A stretch of 64,000 nucleotides of DNA from Ciceribacter sp. T2.26MG-112.2 (lineage in GTDB: Bacteria; Pseudomonadota; Alphaproteobacteria; Rhizobiales; Rhizobiaceae), in assembly GCF_900492205.1 (NCBI RefSeq), contig NZ_UEYQ01000006.1, forward strand, positions 124,001 through 188,000. Reading direction: 5' to 3'. Shown in pieces: positions 44,913-52,634 of this stretch. Position numbers and translations under genes: made by a program. Each line of letters begins with the position of its first letter. Positions within the stretch are counted from its first letter, which is position 1. The notes below the pieces were generated by a model that was not told where the DNA came from, did not search any database, and saw nothing but the letters and a program-made list of their open reading frames with translations.

Positions 44913-47720
44913 ATGCATTTTCTCCTAGCCCAGAAAGGCTCGATCGCCGACGGTGAAGAGGCCGTCGATCTCGGCCAGACGCCGGGCGACATCCTGTTCC
45001 TCTCGGCGGCCGATACCGAACTGGCCGCGATTGCGGCGGCGGTTGCCGCACGTCCCGAAGGCCCGAGTTTCCGCCTCGCCAGCCTGATGAGCCTCAAGCA
45101 CCCGATGTCCGTCGACACTTATGTCGAGCGCACGGCGCGGCATGCGAAGCTGATCGTCGTCCGGGCGCTCGGCGGAGCGAGCTATTTCCACTACGTGCTC
45201 GAAGCGCTGCATGCCGCGGCCCGCCGCACAGGCGCGGCCATCGCCGTGCTACCGGGCGACGACAAGCGGGACGAGGGACTGGCCGAATTCTCGACCCTGC
45301 CGGCCGACGACCTGTCCGCACTCTGGGCCTATTTGATCGAGGGCGGCGACGCCAATGCACGGGCCTTCGTCGACTATGCCTGCGCCCTGATCGGTCACGG
45401 CGAGAAACCGGCACCCGCCGCGCCCCTCCTGAAAGCCGGCATCTGGTGGCCGGGCAGGGGGGCGATCGGGGTTGGAGAGTGGAGGCAGGCTTCGGCGGCT
45501 GCCCCTCATCCGCCTGCCGGCACCTTCTCCCCGTTGAACGGGGAGAAGGGGTATTCTGGCTCTGTGTCGCCTGGTTCGGCGATACCCCCCACTGGCCTGT
45601 CGGCCATCTCCCCCTCAAGGGGGGAGATCGGACGCGGAGGCCACGCCGCGCCACCTCCAGCTTTGGTGTTTGCGGAAAGGGATTCTGAAGGCCTGGCGCC
45701 GGATGAAGCTGGGGGCGCTTGCCGCGAGTCGATCTCCCCCCTTGAGGGGGAGATGGCCGGCAGGCCAGAGGGGGGTGAACGCCAGCCCGCACCCGTCGCC
45801 GCCATCTGCTTTTACCGCGCCCTCATGCAAAGCGGCGAGACCAGACCGGTCGAGGCGCTGATCGACGCCTTGAAGACGCAAGGGCTCGCCGCACTGCCGG
45901 TCTTCGTCTCCAGCCTCAAAGATACCGTCTCGGTCGAGACGCTGCGCGCGATCTTCGCCGAGGCCCCGCCCGCCGTCGTCATCAACGCCACCGGCTTTGC
46001 CGTCTCGGCGCCGGGCGCCGAGCGCGTCTCGACCGTGCTGGACGAGGGCGGCGCGGTCGTGCTGCAGGCCGTGTTCTCATCCTCCACGCGGGAGGCCTGG
46101 GAAGCCTCGTCGCAGGGCCTCACCGCCCGCGATCTCGCCATGAGCGTCGCGCTGCCGGAGGTCGACGGTCGCGTGATGACGCGTGCCGTCTCCTTCAAGG
46201 CGGCCGCGCGGTTCGATGCCCGCGTCGAAACCAATATCGTCTCCCACGAACCCGATGCCGGCCGCGCCGCCTTCGTTGCAAGGCTGGCCGCCAACTGGGC
46301 GCGGCTCAGGTTGACGCCGGCCTCTGAGCGCCGGGTGGCGCTCATCATGGCGAACTATCCGAACCGCGACGGCCGGCTCGGCAATGGCGTCGGCCTCGAC
46401 ACGCCGGCCGGCACCGTCGAGGTGCTGCGCGCCATGGCGGCGGATGGCTATGCGCTCGATGCCCTGCCGGCCGATGGCGACGCGCTGATGGCCTATCTGA
46501 TGGCCGGGCCGACCAATGCGGCGGCCGATGGACGCGAATTCCGCGAAACGCTATCAGCAAGCGGTTACATTAGCTTCTTCGAAAATCTTCCTGAAAAGGT
46601 TCAACAAGACGTCACCGCGCGCTGGGGGGCGCCGGAGACGGATCCCTTCTTTCTTGACGGCCGGTTTGCCCTGCCGCTGTCGCGGCTGGGCAATGTCGTG
46701 GTCGGCATCCAGCCGGCGCGTGGCTACAATATCGACCCGAAGGAGACCTATCATTCGCCGGATCTGGTGCCGCCGCATGGCTATCTCGCCTTCTATGCCT
46801 ATCTGAGACAGCAATTCGGTGCCCATGCTGTGATTCACATGGGCAAGCACGGCAATCTGGAATGGCTGCCGGGCAAGGCGCTGGCGCTGTCGGAGACCTG
46901 CTATCCGGAAGCCGTCTTCGGCCCGCTGCCGCATCTCTATCCCTTCATCGTCAACGATCCGGGCGAGGGCACCCAGGCCAAGCGCCGGACATCCTCGGTC
47001 ATCATCGACCACCTGACCCCACCGCTGACGCGCGCCGAGAGCTACGGGCCGCTGAAGGACCTGGAGGCGCTGGTCGACGAATATTACGAGGCCGCGGGCG
47101 GCGATCCACGCCGGCTGAAGCTGCTGAAGAAACAGATTCTTGACCTCGTCGCCGACATCGGCCTCGACCAGGATGCCGGCATCGCCCGCGACGAGGCGGA
47201 GGAGACCGCGCTCGAAAAACTCGACGCCTATCTCTGCGACCTCAAGGAAATGCAAATCCGCGACGGTTTGCACATTTTCGGCCTTGCGCCCGAAGGCCGG
47301 CTGCTGACCGATCTCACCGTCGCGCTGGCCCGCGTCCCGCGCGCACTCGGCGAGGGCGGCGACCGGAGTTTGCAGCGGGCGATCGCGGCAGACGCCGGAT
47401 TGGCGGCAGGGCAGAGGGGGGTAATACGGCGCACGAAGGCGGCTCCGGGCGGATGTTTGCCTTCGATCCCCTCGATTGCATCATGTCCGATCCCTGGACC
47501 GGCCCGAAACCCGCCATCCTCGCCGACCTCACCGACGCCCCCTGGCGTACGGTGGGCGATACGGTCGAGCGCATCGAGCTTCTGGCCGCCCAACTGGTGG
47601 ACGGCACCATCGCCTGTTCCCCGCACTGGCCAGCCACGCGCGCCGTGCTCGACGAGATCGAAACCCGCCTCAAGCCGTCGATCATTCGCTCGGGTCCGGC
47701 CGAGATCGAGGGCCTGCTGA
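44913..47720 (+). CDS. cobN: Cobaltochelatase subunit CobN, N-terminal part, with in-frame repeat insert and disrupted 3' end
   Basis: Large subunit of the aerobic CobNST chelatase that inserts cobalt into hydrogenobyrinic acid a,c-diamide. From ATG 44913 the frame matches CobN to about residue 829 (MHFLLAQKGSI, LPEKVQQDVTARWGAPETDPFF, HMGKHGNLEWLPGKALALS, RVPRALGEGGDRSLQRAIAADAG). Residues about 197-288 are not CobN but translated palindromic repeat (PHPPAGTFSPLNGEKG, ISPSRGEIG, ISPLEGEMAGRPEGGE). After base 47400 the frame leaves the family, and the last 106 residues are a wrong-frame tail. The true continuation is the next entry. Normal CobN is about 1270 residues in one frame. Confidence 0.9.
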   Translation: MHFLLAQKGSIADGEEAVDLGQTPGDILFLSAADTELAAIAAAVAARPEGPSFRLASLMSLKHPMSVDTYVERTARHAKLIVVRALGGASYFHYVLEALHAAARRTGAAIAVLPGDDKRDEGLAEFSTLPADDLSALWAYLIEGGDANARAFVDYACALIGHGEKPAPAAPLLKAGIWWPGRGAIGVGEWRQASAAAPHPPAGTFSPLNGEKGYSGSVSPGSAIPPTGLSAISPSRGEIGRGGHAAPPPALVFAERDSEGLAPDEAGGACRESISPLEGEMAGRPEGGERQPAPVAAICFYRALMQSGETRPVEALIDALKTQGLAALPVFVSSLKDTVSVETLRAIFAEAPPAVVINATGFAVSAPGAERVSTVLDEGGAVVLQAVFSSSTREAWEASSQGLTARDLAMSVALPEVDGRVMTRAVSFKAAARFDARVETNIVSHEPDAGRAAFVARLAANWARLRLTPASERRVALIMANYPNRDGRLGNGVGLDTPAGTVEVLRAMAADGYALDALPADGDALMAYLMAGPTNAAADGREFRETLSASGYISFFENLPEKVQQDVTARWGAPETDPFFLDGRFALPLSRLGNVVVGIQPARGYNIDPKETYHSPDLVPPHGYLAFYAYLRQQFGAHAVIHMGKHGNLEWLPGKALALSETCYPEAVFGPLPHLYPFIVNDPGEGTQAKRRTSSVIIDHLTPPLTRAESYGPLKDLEALVDEYYEAAGGDPRRLKLLKKQILDLVADIGLDQDAGIARDEAEETALEKLDAYLCDLKEMQIRDGLHIFGLAPEGRLLTDLTVALARVPRALGEGGDRSLQRAIAADAGLAAGQRGVIRRTKAAPGGCLPSIPSIASCPIPGPARNPPSSPTSPTPPGVRWAIRSSASSFWPPNWWTAPSPVPRTGQPRAPCSTRSKPASSRRSFARVRPRSRAC
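45501..45776. repeat. Composite palindromic repeat inside cobN
   Basis: Two elements in tandem within the coding sequence. 45501-45550 is class A (GCCCCTCATCCGCCTGCCGG, then CCTTCTCCCCG-TTGAA-CGGGGAGAAGG). 45585-45776 is class B, bounded by CCCCCCACTGG and CCAGAGGGGGGT and with the internal hairpins CTCCCCCTCAAGGGGGGAG and CTCCCCCCTTGAGGGGGAG. Total span 276 bases, divisible by three, with no stop in the cobN frame. Confidence 0.9.
47400..47422. repeat. Truncated class B repeat at the cobN frame change
   Basis: TTGGCGGCAGGGCAGAGGGGGGT matches the 3' end of the class B repeat (GGCAGGGCAGAGGGGGGT at 44841). Only this end is present. The upstream frame and the downstream frame of cobN meet here. 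Confidence 0.7.
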
Positions 47721-48991
47721 CCGGCCTTGCCGGCCGCTTCGTGCCCCCCGGTCCCTCCGGCGCCCCGACGCGCGGCCGCCCCGATGTGCTGCCAACCGGC
47801 CGAAACTTCTATTCGGTCGACAGCCGCGCCGTACCCACGCCGGCGGCCTACGAACTCGGCAAGAAATCCGCCGAGCTTCTGATCGCCCGCTACGTGCAGG
47901 ACCACGGCGAGTGGCCGACCTCGTTCGGCCTCACAGCCTGGGGCACGTCCAACATGCGCACCGGCGGCGACGACATCGCTCAGGCGCTGGCGCTGATCGG
48001 GGTAAAGCCGCTGTGGGACATGGCCTCGCGCCGCGTCACCGGCTACGAGATCCTGCCCCAGGCCATCCTCGGTCGCCCGCGCGTCGACGTGACGCTCCGC
48101 ATTTCCGGCTTTTTCCGCGATGCCTTCCCGGAACAGATCGCCCTTTACGATAAGGCCGTGCGCGCGGTGGCCGCCCTTGATGAGGACGAAGGCGACAACC
48201 CGATTGCCGCCCGGGTGCGGGCCGAGACGGCGCGGCTGATGGCCGAGGGGCTGGACGACAAGGCTGCTTCCCGTCGTGCCGGATACCGCGTCTTCGGATC
48301 CAAGCCCGGTGCCTATGGCGCAGGCCTGCAGGCGCTGATCGACGAGAAGGGCTGGGAGCGTCGCGGCGATCTCGCCGAAGCCTATCTCGTCTGGGGCGGT
48401 TATGCCTATGGCGCCGGGGAGGACGGCAAGGCCGAGCGTGGCCTGTTTGAGGAACGGTTGAGGACCGTCCAGGCGGTCGTGCAGAATCAGGACAATCGCG
48501 AGCACGATCTGCTCGACAGCGACGACTACTACCAGTTCGAAGGCGGCATGACGGCGGCGATCGAGCACGTCGCGGGCGCACGCCCGACCGTATATCACAA
48601 CGACCATTCGAGGCCGGAAAAGCCGGTGATCCGTACGCTCGAGGAAGAGATCGGCCGGGTGGTGCGCGCCCGCGTCGTCAACCCGAAGTGGATCGACGGC
48701 GTGATGCGCCACGGCTACAAGGGCGCCTTCGAGATCGCCGCCACCGTTGACTACATGTTCGCTTTTTCCGCCACCACCGGTGCCGTGCGCGACCACCATT
48801 TCGAAGCGGTCTACCAGGCCTTTGTGCTGGACGAGCGCGTGCGCGATTTCATGGCGGAGAAGAACCCGGCGGCGCTCAAGGAAATGTCCGAACGGCTGAT
48901 CGAGGCGATCGACCGCGGGTTGTGGACGCCGCGTAGCAATTCGGCGATGTTCGACCTTACGCGGCTCGCGCAAGGTCGTGCAGATGCTTGA
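47453..48991 (+). CDS. cobN: Cobaltochelatase subunit CobN, C-terminal part in a shifted frame
   Basis: 512 residues from ATG 47453 (ATG 47484 also possible) covering the rest of CobN: FAFDPLDCIMSDPWTGPKPA, PDVLPTGRNFYSVDSRAVPTPAAYELG, TAWGTSNMRTGGDDIAQALALIG, the conserved RVDVTLRISGFFRDAFPEQ, and YVDYMFAFSATTG-like segments near the end. The frame is open upstream through the repeat remnant. A single added base near 47400 would join it to the N-terminal part. It may be a split gene, a disrupted gene or a sequence error at a hairpin-rich, G-rich spot. No strong ribosome site precedes it. Confidence 0.85.
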   Translation: MFAFDPLDCIMSDPWTGPKPAILADLTDAPWRTVGDTVERIELLAAQLVDGTIACSPHWPATRAVLDEIETRLKPSIIRSGPAEIEGLLTGLAGRFVPPGPSGAPTRGRPDVLPTGRNFYSVDSRAVPTPAAYELGKKSAELLIARYVQDHGEWPTSFGLTAWGTSNMRTGGDDIAQALALIGVKPLWDMASRRVTGYEILPQAILGRPRVDVTLRISGFFRDAFPEQIALYDKAVRAVAALDEDEGDNPIAARVRAETARLMAEGLDDKAASRRAGYRVFGSKPGAYGAGLQALIDEKGWERRGDLAEAYLVWGGYAYGAGEDGKAERGLFEERLRTVQAVVQNQDNREHDLLDSDDYYQFEGGMTAAIEHVAGARPTVYHNDHSRPEKPVIRTLEEEIGRVVRARVVNPKWIDGVMRHGYKGAFEIAATVDYMFAFSATTGAVRDHHFEAVYQAFVLDERVRDFMAEKNPAALKEMSERLIEAIDRGLWTPRSNSAMFDLTRLAQGRADA

Positions 48992-49008
48992 AGCGGGTGG
49001 TGAAAAGA

Positions 49009-49026
49009 TGTACATAAAGATGTACA
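49009..49026 (+). promoter_or_regulatory. yefM-yoeB operator, paired TGTACA motifs
   Basis: TGTACA occurs at 49009-49014 and 49021-49026, 12 bases centre to centre, just upstream of the antitoxin gene. E. coli YefM-YoeB represses its operon at paired palindromes with the same TGTACA core, so this is a credible autoregulatory operator. Confidence 0.75.
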
Positions 49027-49039
49027 TGGAGGTGTCCCG

Positions 49040-49300
49040 GTGGCTCATGTGAATGTCAGCGAATTTCGCCAGAACCTGGCCTCGCATCTCGACGAGGTGG
49101 CCGACAGCCGTGCACCGCTCGTCGTCACTCGAGGCAAGGGCAAGTCCGTCGTCGTGCTGTCGGAAGAAGAGTATGAAAGCATGGTCGAGACCCTGCATCT
49201 GCTCGCCAGCCCCATCAATGCAGAACATCTGCGGGCATCGATTGCGGAACTCGATGCCGGGCAGGGCGCTGAACGACAGCTTGCCGGGGAGAAGCAATGA
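49040..49300 (+). CDS. yefM: Antitoxin of the Phd/YefM family
   Basis: 86 residues from GTG 49040; GGAGG ends eight bases upstream, which decides this start. The N-terminal Phd/YefM DNA-binding and dimer domain reads VNVSEFRQNLASHLDEVADS, followed by PLVVTRGKGKSVVVLSEEEYESMVET. The C-terminal tail (INAEHLRASIAELDAGQG) would wrap the toxin. Overlaps the toxin gene by 4 bases. It lies within the cob operon, between cobN and cobO. Confidence 0.93.
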   Translation: MAHVNVSEFRQNLASHLDEVADSRAPLVVTRGKGKSVVVLSEEEYESMVETLHLLASPINAEHLRASIAELDAGQGAERQLAGEKQ

Positions 49301-49566
49301 GGCTCGTCTGGTCGGAGAGGTCCTGGGCGGACTATCTCCACTGGCAGGAGGCGGATCGGGCCATGCTCGACAAGATAAATATCCTGATCCGGGAGTGTAT
49401 GCGCACTCCGTTTTCCGGCACCGGCAAACCCGAACCGCTGAAGGGAGAGCTTCAGAGCTTCTGGTCCCGGCGCATCACCGGTGAACACCGGTTGGTCTAT
49501 CGCGTCACCGGCTCAGGCGAGACACAGGAATTACAGATCGCGGCGTGCCGCTATCACTACCGTTGA
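49297..49566 (+). CDS. yoeB: Toxin YoeB, ribosome-dependent mRNA endonuclease
   Basis: 89 residues of the RelE/YoeB fold. Family segments: LVWSERSWADYLHWQEADRAMLDKIN, the conserved GTGKPEPLKGELQSFWSRRITGEHRLVY, and the C-terminal CRYHYR that carries the catalytic His and Tyr of YoeB. Start codon overlaps the antitoxin stop (ATGA). cobO begins 17 bases after the toxin stop. Confidence 0.94.
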   Translation: MRLVWSERSWADYLHWQEADRAMLDKINILIRECMRTPFSGTGKPEPLKGELQSFWSRRITGEHRLVYRVTGSGETQELQIAACRYHYR

Positions 49567-49582
49567 AATTGGGAGACATGCG

Positions 49583-50212
49583 ATGAGCGACGAACACGAA
49601 GGCAGCGAAGCCGATCTCGCCCGCCACGCGGAGAAAATGGCGAAGAAGAAGGCCGCGCGTGAGAAGATCATGGCGACCAAGACCGGCGAGAAGGGGCTGA
49701 TCATCGTCCACACCGGCAAGGGCAAGGGCAAGTCGTCCGCCGCCTTCGGCATGATCTTCCGCCATATCGCCCATGGCCGGAAATGCGCCGTCGTGCAGTT
49801 CATCAAGGGCGCCATGTCGACCGGCGAGCGCGACCTGATCCTCAAGCATTTTTCCGACCTGTGCGAATTCCACACCATGGGCGAGGGGTTCACCTGGGAG
49901 ACGCAGGACAAGGCGCGCGACATCGCCATGGCGAAGGCCGCCTGGGAAAAGGCCAAGGAGCTGATCCGCGATCCGTCGAACTCCATGGTCCTGCTCGACG
50001 AGATCAACATTGCGATCCGCTACGACTATGTCGACATCGCCGAGGTGGTCGAGTTCCTGGAGAGCGAGAAGCCGGAGATGACGCATGTCGTCCTGACCGG
50101 ACGCAACGCCAAGGACGAGCTGATCGAGATCGCCGATCTGGTGACCGAGATGGAACTCATCAAACACCCGTTCCGCTCGGGCATCAAGGCGCAGATCGGG
50201 GTGGAGTTCTAG
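49583..50212 (+). CDS. cobO: Cob(I)yrinic acid a,c-diamide adenosyltransferase CobO
   Basis: CobA/CobO/BtuR-type corrinoid adenosyltransferase that attaches the 5'-deoxyadenosyl group. 209 residues from ATG 49583 (GGGAGACATGCG upstream). P-loop variant VHTGKGKGKSSAAFG near residue 45, then VVQFIKGAMSTGERDL, NSMVLLDEINIAIRYDY and HVVLTGRNAKDELIEIADLVTEM. Directly after the toxin gene, so probably shares transcription with cobUWN or with the TA promoter. Confidence 0.95.
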   Translation: MSDEHEGSEADLARHAEKMAKKKAAREKIMATKTGEKGLIIVHTGKGKGKSSAAFGMIFRHIAHGRKCAVVQFIKGAMSTGERDLILKHFSDLCEFHTMGEGFTWETQDKARDIAMAKAAWEKAKELIRDPSNSMVLLDEINIAIRYDYVDIAEVVEFLESEKPEMTHVVLTGRNAKDELIEIADLVTEMELIKHPFRSGIKAQIGVEF

Positions 50213-50224
50213 ACCGGGGGGGCT

Positions 50225-51040
50225 CTAGCTCCGCTCGCCGGGCGGACGGGGCATCGCCTTCAGGATCGCCGCCGTCTCCGCATTGGCGGGAAAGAAGGAT
50301 TCGATCGCCAGTTCCGACAGCGTGATGTCGAGCGGCGTGCCGAATACCGTCGTCATCGACAGGAATGAAAGCACGCCTGCCTCGGTCTCGACCTCCAGCG
50401 GCACGGCGATGTCGCCGAGATCGCGCGGGACGCCCGCCATTGCCCGCCGCGTCGTCGGCGGTACCGGCAAGGCGATGAGCTCGTCCAGAAGCGCGCGCAG
50501 CACCGGGTCGCCGCTGGCGGCGATCTGCTGCTGCAGCCGCTCCAGCAGATGGTTGCGCCATTCGGCAAAGTTGACGATCCGGGGGGCGAGGCCATCGGGG
50601 TGGAGGCTGAGACGAAGCACGTTGACCGGCAGCGCAAGCAGCCCTTCGTCCTTGACCCCGGCAAGCAGGGGGGCAAGGGCCGCATTGGCGGAGATCAGCG
50701 TCCAGTGGCGGTCCACTGCGAGCGCCGGGAAAGGCTCGTGCCCCTTGAGAATAAGGTCGATGGCCTCCCGGGCGGCCATCAGGGCCGGATCGCCCAGCGA
50801 TCTCTGGGCAAAGACCGGCGCATAGCCGGCGGCGATCAGGATCGGATTGCGCTCGCGCAGCGGCACGCCCAGCCGTTCGGTCAGATGCAGCAGCAGGTCG
50901 CGGCTGGGTGCCGCGCGCCCGCTTTCGATGAAGCTCAGGTGCCGCTGCGAGATTTCGGCGTCGAGCGCCAGGTCGAGCTGGCTCAAATGGCGGCGCCGCC
51001 GCCATTCGCGCAGGATGTCACCCAGGCTCCGGGCGGTCAT
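50225..51040 (-). CDS. XRE-family regulator with MmyB-like ligand domain
   Basis: 271 residues. N-terminal helix-turn-helix (SLGDILREWRRRRHLSQLDLALDAEISQRHLSFIESGRAAPSRD) and a long C-terminal domain (WTLISANAALAPLLAG, LRLSLHPDGLAPRIVNFAEWRNHLLERL) typical of MmyB-like regulators, some of which bind fatty acids. It overlaps the SnoaL-like gene start region by 4 bases and probably regulates it through the palindrome at 51470. Convergent with cobO. Confidence 0.88.
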   Translation of the reverse strand: MTARSLGDILREWRRRRHLSQLDLALDAEISQRHLSFIESGRAAPSRDLLLHLTERLGVPLRERNPILIAAGYAPVFAQRSLGDPALMAAREAIDLILKGHEPFPALAVDRHWTLISANAALAPLLAGVKDEGLLALPVNVLRLSLHPDGLAPRIVNFAEWRNHLLERLQQQIAASGDPVLRALLDELIALPVPPTTRRAMAGVPRDLGDIAVPLEVETEAGVLSFLSMTTVFGTPLDITLSELAIESFFPANAETAAILKAMPRPPGERS

Positions 51041-51399
51041 GCGGCCGCCGGGACCTTGTCGAGGAAGCCGTTGACCTCTTTCAGCCGGCCGTCCTCGACG
51101 ATGGCAAAGTCGGTTCCCTTGATCATATCGTCATTGTCGGTCGGGCCGAGCTTCCAGGAAAAGCGCAGGCGGTCGCCGTAGCCGTCCGCCGCAAGCAGGG
51201 AAAAGCGGAAGCCGGGGAAGCGGGGCTGGACGGCACTGACCAGTCCGTCGATCTCCGCATGGCCTTTTCCGGCCATCAGCGGATCGACATAGGTCGCGCC
51301 GTCGAGCCAGCTTTCCGCGATCAGCGCACGGCGCCGGGCGGCGTCGGTTTCGTTCCAGACGGCGATATAGCGTTCGGCGATGGTGTTTGCAGTGTCCAT
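51037..51399 (-). CDS. SnoaL-like nuclear transport factor 2 family protein
   Basis: 120-residue protein from ATG 51399 of the cone-shaped NTF2/SnoaL fold. Opening IAERYIAVWNETDAARRRALIAESWLDGATYVDPLMAGKG is typical, as is LRFSWKLGPTDNDDMIKGTDFAIVEDGRLKEVNGF. Such proteins are isomerases, hydrolases or ligand binders; this one cannot be assigned. Translationally coupled to the XRE regulator downstream. Confidence 0.88.
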   Translation of the reverse strand: MDTANTIAERYIAVWNETDAARRRALIAESWLDGATYVDPLMAGKGHAEIDGLVSAVQPRFPGFRFSLLAADGYGDRLRFSWKLGPTDNDDMIKGTDFAIVEDGRLKEVNGFLDKVPAAA

Positions 51400-51469
51400 G
51401 ATCTTGCTCCTTGTGGGTGCCCGGTTCGTCCAGGCAGCCCGATCATCGGCAAGGAGCGTCATAGCATCA

Positions 51470-51486
51470 ATTACCTCGGAGGTAAT
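51470..51486 (-). promoter_or_regulatory. Operator palindrome upstream of the SnoaL-XRE pair
   Basis: ATTACCTC-G-GAGGTAAT is a perfect 8-1-8 inverted repeat 71 bases upstream of the SnoaL-like start. The first gene of the pair is followed by an XRE/MmyB-type regulator, a likely binder. Confidence 0.7.
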
Positions 51487-51511
51487 CGCAGGGCGCTTTT
51501 CTCGCGGCGTC

Positions 51512-52297
51512 TCAGAAACCCGCCCACATCCGCACCGGATTGGTCGGGTCCATCAGCAGCTTGGTGGCGAGCGCCACGCAGGTGACGATCAGCAGCGGCT
51601 TGATCAGTTTGGCGCCGTTCTTCATGGCGAGCTTCGAGCCCGCCTGGGCGCCGAGGAACTGGCCGAGGCCCATCAGCAGCCCGACCTTCCACAGCACCAC
51701 GCCGCTCGCCAGGAAGACGAGGAAGGCGCCGAGATTGGAGGAGAGGTTGAGGAGCTTGGTGTGGGCCGTGGCCTTCAGCATGCCGAAGCCGGCAAGCGAG
51801 ACGAAGGCCAGCATGAAGAAGGATCCGGTGCCGGGGCCGAACACGCCGTCGTAAAAGCCGATCAACGGCACGAAGGTCAGGCCGAACAGGAAGGGCGTCA
51901 TGCGCTGGTGGCGGTCGACGTCCGAGAGGTTGGGTTTCAGGGCAAAATAGAGCGCGATCGCGACCAGCAGGAAGGGCATCAGCGCCCGCAGCACGTCGCC
52001 CGGCACCACGGTCGCAAGCACCGCGCCCAAGGCCCCGCCAAGTCCGGCGAGCGCCGCCATCGGCAGTTGGCTGCGCAGGTCCACATGGCCCTTGCGGGCA
52101 TAGGCGATCGTCGCCGAGGCCGCGCCGAACATCGATTGCAGCTTGTTGGTGCCGAGCGTCTGGAGCGGCGGTATGCCGGCGATCAGCATGGCCGGAATGG
52201 TGATCAGCCCGCCGCCGCCGGCGATCGAATCGATGAAGCCGGCAATAAAGGCGGCGAGAAACAACAGAAGCAGGCTCTGAAAGGCAAGTTCGACCAC
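51512..52297 (-). CDS. TauE/SafE family sulfite exporter
   Basis: 261-residue inner-membrane protein with about eight helices. I choose GTG 52297 because the hydrophobic sequence VELAFQSLLLLFLAAFIAGFIDSIAGGGGLITIPAML starts there; the longer frame from ATG 52417 adds 40 polar residues. The two internal repeats of the family are visible in TNKLQSMFGAASATIAY and TAHTKLLNLSSNLGAFLVF. Transports sulfite or organosulfonates by family; substrate unproven. Confidence 0.88.
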   Translation of the reverse strand: MVELAFQSLLLLFLAAFIAGFIDSIAGGGGLITIPAMLIAGIPPLQTLGTNKLQSMFGAASATIAYARKGHVDLRSQLPMAALAGLGGALGAVLATVVPGDVLRALMPFLLVAIALYFALKPNLSDVDRHQRMTPFLFGLTFVPLIGFYDGVFGPGTGSFFMLAFVSLAGFGMLKATAHTKLLNLSSNLGAFLVFLASGVVLWKVGLLMGLGQFLGAQAGSKLAMKNGAKLIKPLLIVTCVALATKLLMDPTNPVRMWAGF

Positions 52298-52634
52298 GAT
52301 GACCCCGGCTAAGGCGGATGGGCAAGAAGGCGCAGTTCTGCACCATGTCGCGGGTCGGGGCAACACGCCGCAAACAGGATTGTGACACCCGGCCGTAACC
52401 TTCGCCGCATCCCACACACAATCCGGCGCAAACGGATTTGACCGCCCCTGTCGCCTTCGCTAAAGCTCTTGTCATGTGCGACGGCGCCTGTTCGACAGGC
52501 TGGAAATAGTCCGGTGCGGCCGACCCAAGCAGGGGGCCAAGTCCGGAGCTGTCCGTAAAGGCCATGGAGTCCACCCCTCGGGACGTGAGCTCTGGCGCTT
52601 CGTACATGAGGAAAACGAAGCAGGAGGCCTGTTC
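52298..52634 (+). other. 337-base divergent intergenic region before cbiX; possible degenerate cobalamin leader
   Basis: No gene is supported. From about 52480 the plus strand has a CGCCTGTTCGACAGGC hairpin, AAATAGTCCGGTG, AAGTCCGG, GTCCACCCC and, ending at the start codon, AAGCAGGAGGCCTGTTC, which resembles the B12 box AGCCAGGAGACCTGCC with changes. The same stretch contains a strong ribosome site (GGAGG, 8 bases before ATG 52635). A variant cobalamin-responsive leader is possible but not established. Confidence 0.35.
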
